In this document: positions 55,107 to 61,980 of the stretch, piece by piece | How the letters are laid out: each line of letters opens with the position of its first letter | Numbering within the stretch: position 1 is the stretch's first letter | Assembly: GCF_000959525.1 (NCBI RefSeq) | Contig: NZ_CP009832.1 | Location: forward strand, 2,294,001-2,358,000 | Source of the DNA: Burkholderia multivorans ATCC BAA-247 | GTDB lineage: Bacteria > Pseudomonadota > Gammaproteobacteria > Burkholderiales > Burkholderiaceae | Reading direction: 5' to 3' | DNA length: 64,000 nt | The notes under the pieces: generated by a model | The model's database searches: none | Told to the model about the DNA's origin: nothing | Seen by the model: the letters and a program-made list of their open reading frames with translations, nothing else | Translations under genes and position numbers: made by a program

Positions 55107-55260
55107 CTGCGGCCCGCCCGAGCACTTCGGCGATAGCGGACAGAACGTCCGAACCTGCATCCGCGTTATCCGTCATCCCCGCGATAACACGGATGCCCAT
55201 AGGGTCGCCGCCGTCGTCAGCTTCCATCGTGATATGCACGACTCCACGAACCCAGTTCAT
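54997..55260 (-). CDS. Hypothetical protein convergent with the zinc-ribbon gene
   Basis: An 87-aa product: MNWVRGVVHITMEADDGGDP, then NADAGSDVLSAIAEVLGRA and a polar tail. A perfect AGGAGG five bases before the ATG at 55260 supports translation. The tail lies in the overlap with the convergent gene. Confidence 0.62.
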   Translation of the reverse strand: MNWVRGVVHITMEADDGGDPMGIRVIAGMTDNADAGSDVLSAIAEVLGRAAASAVPSAVSLRAHKRSNEACRASHPQSQTPGEESTQ

Positions 55261-55517
55261 CTTGCCTCCTGTGCAGCGGTTATCAAGGCGACCGTGAAAC
55301 ACACAGTCTCTGTCCGGACCAAGCTCCGGTAATTCAGTAGCGGAATCTCTTCCGTGCGCGCGCACGCGTGCGCCATCGATGTATCGGCAGGTCATATGAG
55401 GCGTTTGGGATTGAGATGCTTTCATCCTGTCGGGGCGGTACGCTGGCGATTACGATTCAGCCAAGATCCATGCATCCCGTAGACTCGACTGCTACTCGAG
55501 TCCCGGCACCGGGCGTA

Positions 55518-55727
55518 TTACGACTCTTCGGCTTTTGAATCGAGAGCCTCGAACAAGTCAGGGCGCGCCAGTCGTAAAAACAGCAGACGCGCGCGCGGGA
55601 TACCGTTTCTTCGCCATTCGGAGACAGATGGCATTCGCACTTGGCACAGTTGGGCAGTAGCGGCCGTTCCCCCAAATGCATCGATTACGGCGCACGCGTA
55701 CGGGTCTAGGGGTGATGGTGTTTTCAT
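55518..55727 (-). CDS. Cro-like (YdaS-type) repressor
   Basis: A 69-aa DNA-binding protein: AFGGTAATAQLCQVRMPSVS, then EWRRNGIPRARLLFLRLARP, the YdaS/Cro-like HTH. It is divergent from the CI-like gene across three operator-like dyads, forming the genetic switch. It heads the leftward lytic block. Confidence 0.85.
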   Translation of the reverse strand: MKTPSPLDPYACAVIDAFGGTAATAQLCQVRMPSVSEWRRNGIPRARLLFLRLARPDLFEALDSKAEES

Positions 55728-55736
55728 ACCGCTATG

Positions 55737-55798
55737 TTAGGCGTTCCTTACATCAAATGCAAGGCATTCCTTATTCGCATTGAGTTAGGCTTTCCTAA
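55737..55798. promoter_or_regulatory. Three repressor operator-like dyads in the cro-cI switch
   Basis: Dyads of the form TTAGG-N4-CCTAA: TTAGGCGTTCCTTA (55737-55750), AAGGCATTCCTT (55761-55772) and the perfect TTAGGCTTTCCTAA (55785-55798). The third ends on the A of the repressor start codon, allowing tight autorepression. Confidence 0.8.
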
Positions 55799-56226
55799 TG
55801 ACGACACTAGCCGAACGCTTGGAACAGGCAATGAAGATGCCGCCCGAAAAGAAGGCGGCCGACTTGGCGCGCGCGTGCCGCGTCCGTGCCCCGTCAGTCA
55901 GCGACTGGCTGAGCGGCAAGACCAAAAAGATGGAGGGCGCCAATTTGCTGCTCGCGGCCGAATTCTTGAATGTCGACCCGTGGTGGCTCGCGACAGGCGA
56001 AGGACAGATGGAGCGTCGAGCGAACGCACCAGCTCCGCAGAAGCAGGAGAAGCTGGGCGCTCACGCTCAGGCTCTTGTCGATGCGCTTACCGAAGCAGAT
56101 AAGGTCGGGCTTCCGTCAAGCGCTTTTGTTGCGCTACTGCAAACCCTCAAGGTGTTTGAAGACCTGCGCGGACAGCAGCCGAATGACCTTCTCGACCTGA
56201 ATGGTCCTGACCCGGAAGAGGCGTGA
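55798..56226 (+). CDS. CI-like repressor (HTH only, no peptidase domain)
   Basis: A 142-aa protein with an N-terminal XRE HTH (KKAADLARACRVRAPSVSDW, then LLAAEFLNVDPWWLATGEG). The C-terminal part is a short helical segment; the S24/LexA-type autocleavage domain is missing. Lysogen induction must therefore work another way. The start codon overlaps an operator and no ribosome site is present, so the mRNA may be leaderless. Confidence 0.82.
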   Translation: MTTLAERLEQAMKMPPEKKAADLARACRVRAPSVSDWLSGKTKKMEGANLLLAAEFLNVDPWWLATGEGQMERRANAPAPQKQEKLGAHAQALVDALTEADKVGLPSSAFVALLQTLKVFEDLRGQQPNDLLDLNGPDPEEA

Positions 56227-56446
56227 GGTTCCAATCGAACACAGCGGCCGTGCGGTATTCGCCAACGCGGCCCGTGCGTATCCCGCGCCCCCTGATCGGG
56301 CCGCTAAGAAGCTCCACGTCCCAATCGTAATCGGCAGTGCTGTGCGGGCCCACAACCCGCACTAGCATTCCAATGCGTGACTCGTTTTGGCAACGGCTCA
56401 CGATCGCCAAATCCCCCGGTCTGCAGCGCATTTCTCCTTTCGACAT
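56147..56446 (-). CDS. Small protein under a LexA-like box (candidate antirepressor)
   Basis: A 99-aa protein, or 94 aa from the inner ATG at 56431 that has AAAGGAG just upstream. It contains RCRPGDLAIVSRCQNESRIG, MLVRVVGPHSTADYDWDVEL and a polar C-terminus, resembling a small SH3-like domain. It is encoded antisense to the last 80 bases of the repressor gene, with a LexA-like box 44 bases upstream. Placement recalls SOS-driven antirepressors such as Tum of phage 186. The antirepressor role is inference only. Confidence 0.55.
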   Translation of the reverse strand: MSKGEMRCRPGDLAIVSRCQNESRIGMLVRVVGPHSTADYDWDVELLSGPIRGRGIRTGRVGEYRTAAVFDWNLTPLPGQDHSGREGHSAAVRAGLQTP

Positions 56447-56489
56447 AGCCCCGTAGCTTTCTCCCCTCGGCAATTCTTCTGCTCGAATA

Positions 56490-56505
56490 CTGTATAAACA
56501 TACAG
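56490..56505 (-). promoter_or_regulatory. LexA-like SOS box
   Basis: CTGTATAAACATACAG is a perfect CTG-N10-CAG box. It overlaps TATACAGTAT, a possible -10 region for the leftward gene at 56446. Confidence 0.7.
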
Positions 56506-56588
56506 TATTTCATCCGACTTATTCAAGAGCTTTCACGGACATTAGTCGTCACCGATTAGGCGGTCCTGTCATATTCTCGCGACCGAAG

Positions 56589-56627
56589 TTAGGAATTCCT
56601 ATTGCAAAGAGACAAAGGAATGCCTAA
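56589..56627. promoter_or_regulatory. Two further repressor operator-like dyads before the early operon
   Basis: TTAGGAATTCCTAT (56589-56602) and AAGGAATGCCTAA (56615-56627) match the TTAGG-N4-CCTAA dyads of the switch. They lie upstream of the rightward small genes, so the same repressor probably silences this second promoter. Confidence 0.75.
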
Positions 56628-56669
56628 CATTCGACTCCATTGCTGCAGTTCGCAGCGTTCGGAGAAGCT

Positions 56670-56888
56670 ATGAAAATGTTCGATCACCAGTCCACTGCCC
56701 GGCGCAATTGGCTTCGGGACGAGCAAGCAGCGCGCATCGCGCCGTCTGAGTCGGCACGCCAAAGCAACTTTGAGAAGTCGAAGGTCTTCCGCTGGACCGT
56801 CGTGGCGTGCCTGATATTCGTTGTCGTCAATGTGTTTCAGGACGATCCGGTCGTCGTGCCGACTACCGCGTATCAAGTCACCGTCTAA
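56670..56888 (+). CDS. Small membrane protein
   Basis: A 72-aa protein with a charged N-terminal half (STARRNWLRDEQAARIAPSE) and one C-terminal helix (WTVVACLIFVVVNVF). GGAGA precedes the ATG. It is the first gene of the rightward early operon behind two operators. It includes a perfect dyad CAAAGCAACTTTG (56760-56772). Function unknown. Confidence 0.7.
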   Translation: MKMFDHQSTARRNWLRDEQAARIAPSESARQSNFEKSKVFRWTVVACLIFVVVNVFQDDPVVVPTTAYQVTV

Positions 56889-56938
56889 TCCGCCCCGACA
56901 CGCCGGGGCGGCCCGCCCCGGCGTCATGGAGACCCGCC

Positions 56939-57304
56939 ATGTCGCGCATCAAATTCACAGCCGAGCCGCCTTTTGACGTCGTGCGTCGTGACACCCTGTC
57001 CCTTCGGAGCGTGGTGCGCTACGACCGAGACGCGAAGCGCCCGACAACCCCGATCCTCGTCGGCAAATACATCGTTGCCCGTCGGCCCCTCGCAGACAGC
57101 GTCCACACGCTCTACATGATCCTCGATGGGACGGAGATAGCCGGAACTCAAATCTCGTATCCAAGCGAAGATGACTGCGCCTCGGCGATCAAACGGCTGC
57201 GCGACGCGAAACGCGCACTGGAGGCAGCAGCAGCAGCGGCCGTGATCACCCGAGCGAAAAAGCCGCGGAAGCCGCGTGCGCTCACCATCCGGGAGGCCGC
57301 GTGA
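56939..57304 (+). CDS. Hypothetical early protein
   Basis: A 121-aa protein: MSRIKFTAEPPFDVVRRDTL, then TTPILVGKYIVARRPLADS, an Ala-rich helix and a basic tail (RAKKPRKPRALTIREAA). A GGAGA site precedes the ATG. Its stop overlaps the next start. The upstream 50 bases contain a GC-rich hairpin pair. No family recognised. Confidence 0.72.
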   Translation: MSRIKFTAEPPFDVVRRDTLSLRSVVRYDRDAKRPTTPILVGKYIVARRPLADSVHTLYMILDGTEIAGTQISYPSEDDCASAIKRLRDAKRALEAAAAAAVITRAKKPRKPRALTIREAA

Positions 57305-57900
57305 TGATGAGCACGGTCGATTCCACGCAGTGCGTGAACCCGTTCGTCGACATGACGTCCGCACAACGCGCAGACCTCACCATCCGCATCCTCGACGTGT
57401 TCAAGCGACTGAATCGCGCGATGACATCCGAGGAAGTCTGCAAGATGTACTTCCCCGACATGGCCGGTGTTGCAGCTCAGCACATCGACAAGCTTGCGCG
57501 CGGGGGACTGCTGCGCCGACAGCCGCGGCCGCACGATCTACGCTTCGTGTACTGGCTTGCAGGATCCGATGCAGCGCCGCCCCTGCCGATTCCATGCAAG
57601 CAGGCCGACGGCACCTACACCACCGGCGCGGACGACTCATTTCGACCGCGGCGAGCGGCACATGCGGAGGTCGTCACCGGATCGATGCACACCCGCCCCG
57701 CGTTCCATCCGATCGTCACGCGCGACGGTCGCAACCACGTGTCCGTGTCGTTCCCGCACCTGTATCCGCTCGAGATCACGCCGGACACGCTGCAGGATTC
57801 CGCCGCGCACGCGTTGCGCTATCTCCGACTGTTCCGCCAGAGTATCGACCTCGAAGTCGCGCGCCTCGAATTCCTGATTCAACGTCGGAGGTGCGCATGA
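57301..57900 (+). CDS. Hypothetical early protein with winged-helix-like N-terminus
   Basis: A 199-aa protein. Residues ~20-75 (LTIRILDVFKRLNRAMTSEE… IDKLARGGLLRRQPR) look like a winged helix. The C-terminal part (LYPLEITPDTLQDSAAHALR) is less clear. Start is GTG at 57301 or ATG at 57304/57307. It is coupled to neighbours on both sides by ATGA overlaps. Confidence 0.7.
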   Translation: MMMSTVDSTQCVNPFVDMTSAQRADLTIRILDVFKRLNRAMTSEEVCKMYFPDMAGVAAQHIDKLARGGLLRRQPRPHDLRFVYWLAGSDAAPPLPIPCKQADGTYTTGADDSFRPRRAAHAEVVTGSMHTRPAFHPIVTRDGRNHVSVSFPHLYPLEITPDTLQDSAAHALRYLRLFRQSIDLEVARLEFLIQRRRCA

Positions 57901-58931
57901 TGGACGACCGTACGCAGCAACTCGACCTGACCTCCCCGATCCCGACCGGGAACATCAAAGCCGCCGCGGCCGCAGCCGGCGCGACGTCGGCTGACCTCTG
58001 GATGGTGCCGTACGAACAGCTTCGCTACGACCCGGCGGACAACATTCGCCCGGTCGATCCCGAATGGGTCGAGCACCTAACCGCGCTGATCGTCGCCAAC
58101 GGATTCGACAAGGGCTCCCCGCTGCATTGCTACGCGCGAAAGGTCGACGGTAAAGACCTGCTGTACGTGTACAAGGGCCAGCATCGCTACCTCGCGGCAG
58201 GCAAGGCAATCGAGGCCGGTGCCAACCTGCATAAGATCCCTGTCGTAGTACGAGACGCGAAGACGGTCAATCGCGCCGAAATGATCATCGACGGCATCGT
58301 CAGCAACGAAGGCAAGCGGTCATCGCCGCTCGATCTGGCTGCGGCTATCGCGGAGTTGCGTGACGTTCATGGCATGACGGTCGCGACGATCTGCAAGCGG
58401 CTCAACATCACGGATCAAACCGTCCGTGATGTCGCGCTGCTCGAACGTGCACCAGCGGAACTGCACCAGATGGTCCGCGACGGGACGGTCTCGGGCACGC
58501 TCGCGATCGAACAGATCCGCGACCACGGGGCAGAGAAGGCGCTCGACCGGCTCCAGAAAGGGGTGGCAAAGGCTGCTGCGGCCGGCAAGACGCGCGTGAC
58601 GAAGAAGCACCTCGACATGGCTCCTGCGTCCTGTACGTCTCGCGTCGCAGGTGTAGCTGCGTCGACCGCAGCAAAACCGGCCGCGCGCTCGAACGCGCCC
58701 CGCAAAGTCGCTGACGGGCAGGCCAAGCAACTTTTGCAGGCGCTGCAAGCAGTCCTGCACGACGACGGATTCGGCAAGCTTTCGCCTGCAACTATTGAAG
58801 CCGTCCACACAGCGCTGATGCCCGTCGCCGATTTGCTGGACGTTCGTCCAATCACCACGACGTCGGCCGCCGCGAAACGCGGGCTGCACCCCGCGACCGC
58901 ATGGCCGTTTCCGACAGGAGTCGCCAATTGA
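57897..58931 (+). CDS. ParB-like N-terminal domain protein
   Basis: A 344-aa protein. The ParB/Srx-like domain includes LRYDPADNIRPVDPEWVEHL, LYVYKGQHRYLAAGKAI and an HTH region (TVATICKRLNITDQTVRDVA). An Ala-rich linker and a C-terminal helical domain follow. No ParA is encoded nearby, so it is more likely a DNA-binding regulator or CTP switch than a partition protein. The ATG at 57897 overlaps the previous stop. Confidence 0.82.
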   Translation: MMDDRTQQLDLTSPIPTGNIKAAAAAAGATSADLWMVPYEQLRYDPADNIRPVDPEWVEHLTALIVANGFDKGSPLHCYARKVDGKDLLYVYKGQHRYLAAGKAIEAGANLHKIPVVVRDAKTVNRAEMIIDGIVSNEGKRSSPLDLAAAIAELRDVHGMTVATICKRLNITDQTVRDVALLERAPAELHQMVRDGTVSGTLAIEQIRDHGAEKALDRLQKGVAKAAAAGKTRVTKKHLDMAPASCTSRVAGVAASTAAKPAARSNAPRKVADGQAKQLLQALQAVLHDDGFGKLSPATIEAVHTALMPVADLLDVRPITTTSAAAKRGLHPATAWPFPTGVAN

Positions 58932-59347
58932 CCGCGCGCCCGGCCCTTTCTACCCCTCGTCCGCTGCCGCGAAAGCGGGAACACGCGAAAAAGCGCACGG
59001 CTATCGCACTGGCGAGCCTCAACGGCACTTCGTTGCAGTCGAACAACGATGGGCTGACGCCCGAAACAGCGATCCAGAAAAACGAAGCCTTGGCGGATAC
59101 CCGCCAAGGCAACCTCGCGCGGCTCGACGCGATTCGCATCGAGATCCGCGCGTTGATCACTGAGATCTCGCACGCGGCCGACGTCGAGCTACTGGACCTG
59201 ATGGCCAACGAGGTCGGCTCCTTCGCCCGCCATAAAGCCGCGCAGGAAGCCCGCACGTGGGCGGCGACTGCCAGCATCACCCTCGAGACCGGGCTCATGC
59301 AGCTCGATCGCGCAATACCTACCAGCTCAAAGCACGGAGGCCAATAA
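58928..59347 (+). CDS. Hypothetical early protein (TTG start)
   Basis: A 139-aa protein: basic N-terminus (PRPLPRKREHAKKRTAIALA) and helical body (ALADTRQGNLARLDAIRIEI). The TTG at 58928 overlaps the ParB-like stop and has ACAGGAG eight bases upstream, so it is preferred over the ATG at 58901, which lacks a ribosome site. Confidence 0.68.
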   Translation: MTARPALSTPRPLPRKREHAKKRTAIALASLNGTSLQSNNDGLTPETAIQKNEALADTRQGNLARLDAIRIEIRALITEISHAADVELLDLMANEVGSFARHKAAQEARTWAATASITLETGLMQLDRAIPTSSKHGGQ

Positions 59348-59631
59348 TGGGTTCCCTAGTCAATCTTCCGGGCGTCGAGGCCGGCCGTATCGACAACGTA
59401 CCCTTCTTCCAGTCTCCCGCTCATGCAATGCGCCTGCTTCGGCAACATCGCGCCTGTACCGACGCAGGCGATCACGGAGCAGTGTCGATTTGGCGAGCAG
59501 ATGACGGTAAGTGGAACTGCCTGTTCAGTCGACGTCACGTCGACATCGAGCATTCGACCTTCGCGTTCAAGAAGCACGTACGCGCATGGCTCGAAACGTG
59601 GCATCCCAAGATCAACGGAGACCAACGATGA
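59347..59631 (+). CDS. Hypothetical early protein
   Basis: A 94-aa protein: GSLVNLPGVEAGRIDNVPFF, then WRADDGKWNCLFSRRHVDIE. Its start overlaps the previous stop by one base. Not recognised; conserved-looking and in the coupled operon. Confidence 0.68.
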   Translation: MGSLVNLPGVEAGRIDNVPFFQSPAHAMRLLRQHRACTDAGDHGAVSIWRADDGKWNCLFSRRHVDIEHSTFAFKKHVRAWLETWHPKINGDQR

Positions 59632-59726
59632 CTTCAAACACGATCCGCGTCGTTCCCTGTACACGCCGCGACGGTTTCGACGTGATGTCGATCGCACTGG
59701 AACTCAACGTCGCGCGAGGGCAGTAA
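59628..59726 (+). CDS. 32-aa small protein in the early operon
   Basis: MTSNTIRVVPCTRRDGFDVM… from an ATG overlapping the previous stop (ATGA), preceded by GGAG. Coupling and position between two genes of the operon support translation, although 32 aa is short. Confidence 0.5.
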   Translation: MTSNTIRVVPCTRRDGFDVMSIALELNVARGQ

Positions 59727-59729
59727 CGC

Positions 59730-59984
59730 ATGACCGTCGCAATGAAGCCGATCTATCTGGATATTGAATCGGTCTCCGCAGCTATCTCGCTTTCGCCCGC
59801 CGTCATTCATAAACTGGTTCGCCAAGACCAGTTTCCGAAGCCGCGGGCGCTCTCGGGTCGTCGCGTTGGATGGCTTACTCGGGAAATCGAAGAATGGGCC
59901 GAAGCTCGCACGCCCTCGGAGTTTCTGCCCCCGCCGAACTGTGGAACTGGCCGACGCAAGGCTAATGCGCACGCGCCCGAGTAA
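59730..59984 (+). CDS. AlpA-like excisionase
   Basis: An 84-aa winged-HTH protein: IYLDIESVSAAISLSPAVIH, FPKPRALSGRRVGWLTREIE and EWAEARTPSE, the AlpA/excisionase pattern. It probably directs the integrase toward excision. It is the last gene of the early operon, facing the integrase end. Confidence 0.87.
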   Translation: MTVAMKPIYLDIESVSAAISLSPAVIHKLVRQDQFPKPRALSGRRVGWLTREIEEWAEARTPSEFLPPPNCGTGRRKANAHAPE

Positions 59985-59994
59985 GTTGTATAGG

Positions 59995-60035
59995 CCGAGA
60001 CCTCACCGGTCAATCAACGTCAGGTTAGGTCTCGG
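59995..60035. terminator. Hairpin after the early operon
   Basis: CCGAGACCTCACC pairs with GGTTAGGTCTCGG (one mismatch) around a 15-base loop. There is no T-run, so it may be a Rho-assisted terminator or a stabilising structure. 60036-60268 contains no supportable gene. Confidence 0.5.
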
Positions 60036-60268
60036 ACAGTACGACCGCTCGTCGCCAATGGCGGTGATCGACCCGTTGCGGTCACCCGCAGATCCGTAAC
60101 GCTGGTGGCCGTCCACGAAGTACAACGGTCGTTCCGCCGGCGCGCAGGTCCGATCACCTTCCGCAGGAGATAGCGGGGGACCGGATCTCTGCCCACATGC
60201 AGTCAGATTGGTCCGGGCAGTAATCATCGGCCCCAGCCGCTGCGCGACCACCCGGCTCCATACAAAGA

Positions 60269-61117
60269 CTATGCCGCCGCCTCGTCGTCCTCGGCTGCGT
60301 CGCCGTTGCCCGGACGGTGCATCCCAAACCATCCGGTTCGCGAAACGCCTTTCTTAGACTGCCCCGCGAAGACGACCGCATCGAGTACGGCGAGGTTGAC
60401 GATGTCCGCGCGGCGGTCTTGCACACTGATCAGCGCGCGCCGCAACAGGTCTTCTAGGAGCAGGTAGCGTGCCGGCGTAAGGCTGCAGTCCTCCGGTACG
60501 ATACCTTGAAGGTACCCCATCCAGCGGGAATCTAACGGAACGACGTTGCGCGCCAAGCCTCCATTCACGAGGATATTTCTCAACTGCTTGTCGCCAATCC
60601 CTGTGAAATGTGTGTGGTCGAGCTTCTTGCTAAACGCTGCCGACCTATCAAGATCGTGATCGTCCACCGTTCCACGCGCGAGGTCGCAGAAAAGCTTGAG
60701 CGCCCCCTCTTCATAGCAGAGATCGGCGAGGCGATCGCCCGCCTTTCCCGCCTTCTCGAAGTGCGCAAAGTTTCCGACGATGAGCTTCACCTTGATCTTC
60801 GTAAAGCTCAGTCTGTGGCCTTCTATTTGGGACCGAACCCATTCCGGCTTGCAGTCCTCTACCCTGATTTTTTCCAGATCCAGCAGCGGGCCGTCGTCAG
60901 CCAGGAAAAGTGCAAGATTGCCGTCGTCCTCGGAGTTCTCCCGACTTGAGAAGCCACACACGACGAACAGTCTCCAAAGGTCGCCAAGGGTCTCCACCGG
61001 TGCTTTCTGCAATTCGCGCCGCGCGCGGCCGTTCGGGATGGTGTCAGCGAGCGGCAACTGCAGGAGCAGTTTTGCAACTCGGTCGACTGCGTCAGGGGAG
61101 AAGGGCAGTTTGATCAT
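60269..61117 (-). CDS. HhH-GPD-like protein beside the integrase (possible DNA glycosylase)
   Basis: A 282-aa protein not in a family I can name. The segment FTGIGDKQLRNILVNGGLAR followed by VVPLDSRWMGYLQ matches the helix-hairpin-helix and catalytic Asp layout of HhH-GPD glycosylases. The N-terminal ~110 residues are helical, and FVVCGFSSRENSEDDGN is unusual. The C-terminus ends in a run of Ala/Glu/Asp. Start 61117 (MIKLPFSPDAVDRVAKLLLQ) is preferred. It is a moron at the classic cargo position next to int. Confidence 0.62.
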   Translation of the reverse strand: MIKLPFSPDAVDRVAKLLLQLPLADTIPNGRARRELQKAPVETLGDLWRLFVVCGFSSRENSEDDGNLALFLADDGPLLDLEKIRVEDCKPEWVRSQIEGHRLSFTKIKVKLIVGNFAHFEKAGKAGDRLADLCYEEGALKLFCDLARGTVDDHDLDRSAAFSKKLDHTHFTGIGDKQLRNILVNGGLARNVVPLDSRWMGYLQGIVPEDCSLTPARYLLLEDLLRRALISVQDRRADIVNLAVLDAVVFAGQSKKGVSRTGWFGMHRPGNGDAAEDDEAAA

Positions 61118-61358
61118 AAGCCCGTCCCTTCTCTCAGATTTGATCTTGGAGCCAGTGTCATTGCCGTTTTTCTTGACGTGCGGCTCGGGCGCATAACAGC
61201 CATCGGCCAGCACCTTATCGCAGGCTGCAACAATTACGGGCTTACGCCTTACGCCCGAGACAATTCTCGCGAAGCGCGAGGACGCCCTTACGGGGCAGCG
61301 TCCTGATCCGCTCGATGGGCCACTCGTTCTTATTCCAGGTCACGCTGCTTTCTATCGC

Positions 61359-61673
61359 TTAAAGGCTGAAGGTGTGATCGCAATCCATGCACTTATAGTT
61401 ATCAAGTAGATGTTCGTCTACTACCTCCCCGGCTTTTGAGCCTATAAGGGCTCCCGCAGCCAAGCCCCCAAGAGCGCCGAGCACGCCGCCTACGACCGTC
61501 CCAAATCCAGGGATAATGGAGCCGATAGCCGCGCCAACCGCAGCCCCGCCTTCAGCACCTGCCAAGGTGCCCGCAACGCCTGCGACCGCGCCTGCTGCCG
61601 TGCCGGCTTTTTTCGCGTAGTTTCGTTTGTCGATATTGGTTCCGCCGCAACGCGGGCATTTTGCCACTGCCAT
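61359..61673 (-). CDS. Glycine-zipper protein with split zinc-binding ends
   Basis: A 104-aa protein. It has CPRCGG near the N-terminus, CMDCDHTF near the C-terminus, and a glycine-zipper/Ala-Gly membrane-like stretch between (GAAIGSIIPGFGTVVGGVLG). The two Cys pairs could form one zinc ribbon flanking a membrane hairpin. Start MAVAKCPRCGG at 61673. Function unknown; such proteins can permeabilise or bind membranes. Confidence 0.68.
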   Translation of the reverse strand: MAVAKCPRCGGTNIDKRNYAKKAGTAAGAVAGVAGTLAGAEGGAAVGAAIGSIIPGFGTVVGGVLGALGGLAAGALIGSKAGEVVDEHLLDNYKCMDCDHTFSL

Positions 61674-61980
61674 CGCAAACTCCTGAAAGTCGTATGTAAT
61701 ATAAATCCGCAAGCAACACGCAGAGCGGACGAGAGAACGAATACCGATCGTTTACGGCAGTAGCGAAAGTTTCTTTAGTCACGCACTCCGTGTTTTAAAT
61801 CGCGAAGAAGAGGTTCAACTGTTGATCGCAGACGCAGTAGCTGCGCGGGGCCCACAAGCTTCCATCGCGCATCTGGCAGGTTAAGAAATGAACGCGCCGT
61901 TGGAACGACCGCTGTCTGTGTTCCGCGAACGGCAACTATTGGCCGAACTGAGTCAGCCGATCTGACGCTGACCGTTGGAT

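Noticed and set aside
60003-60268. Minus-strand open frame between AlpA and the HhH gene
   Set aside because: It is rich in Arg/Ser with no start signal and no family likeness; treated as intergenic.
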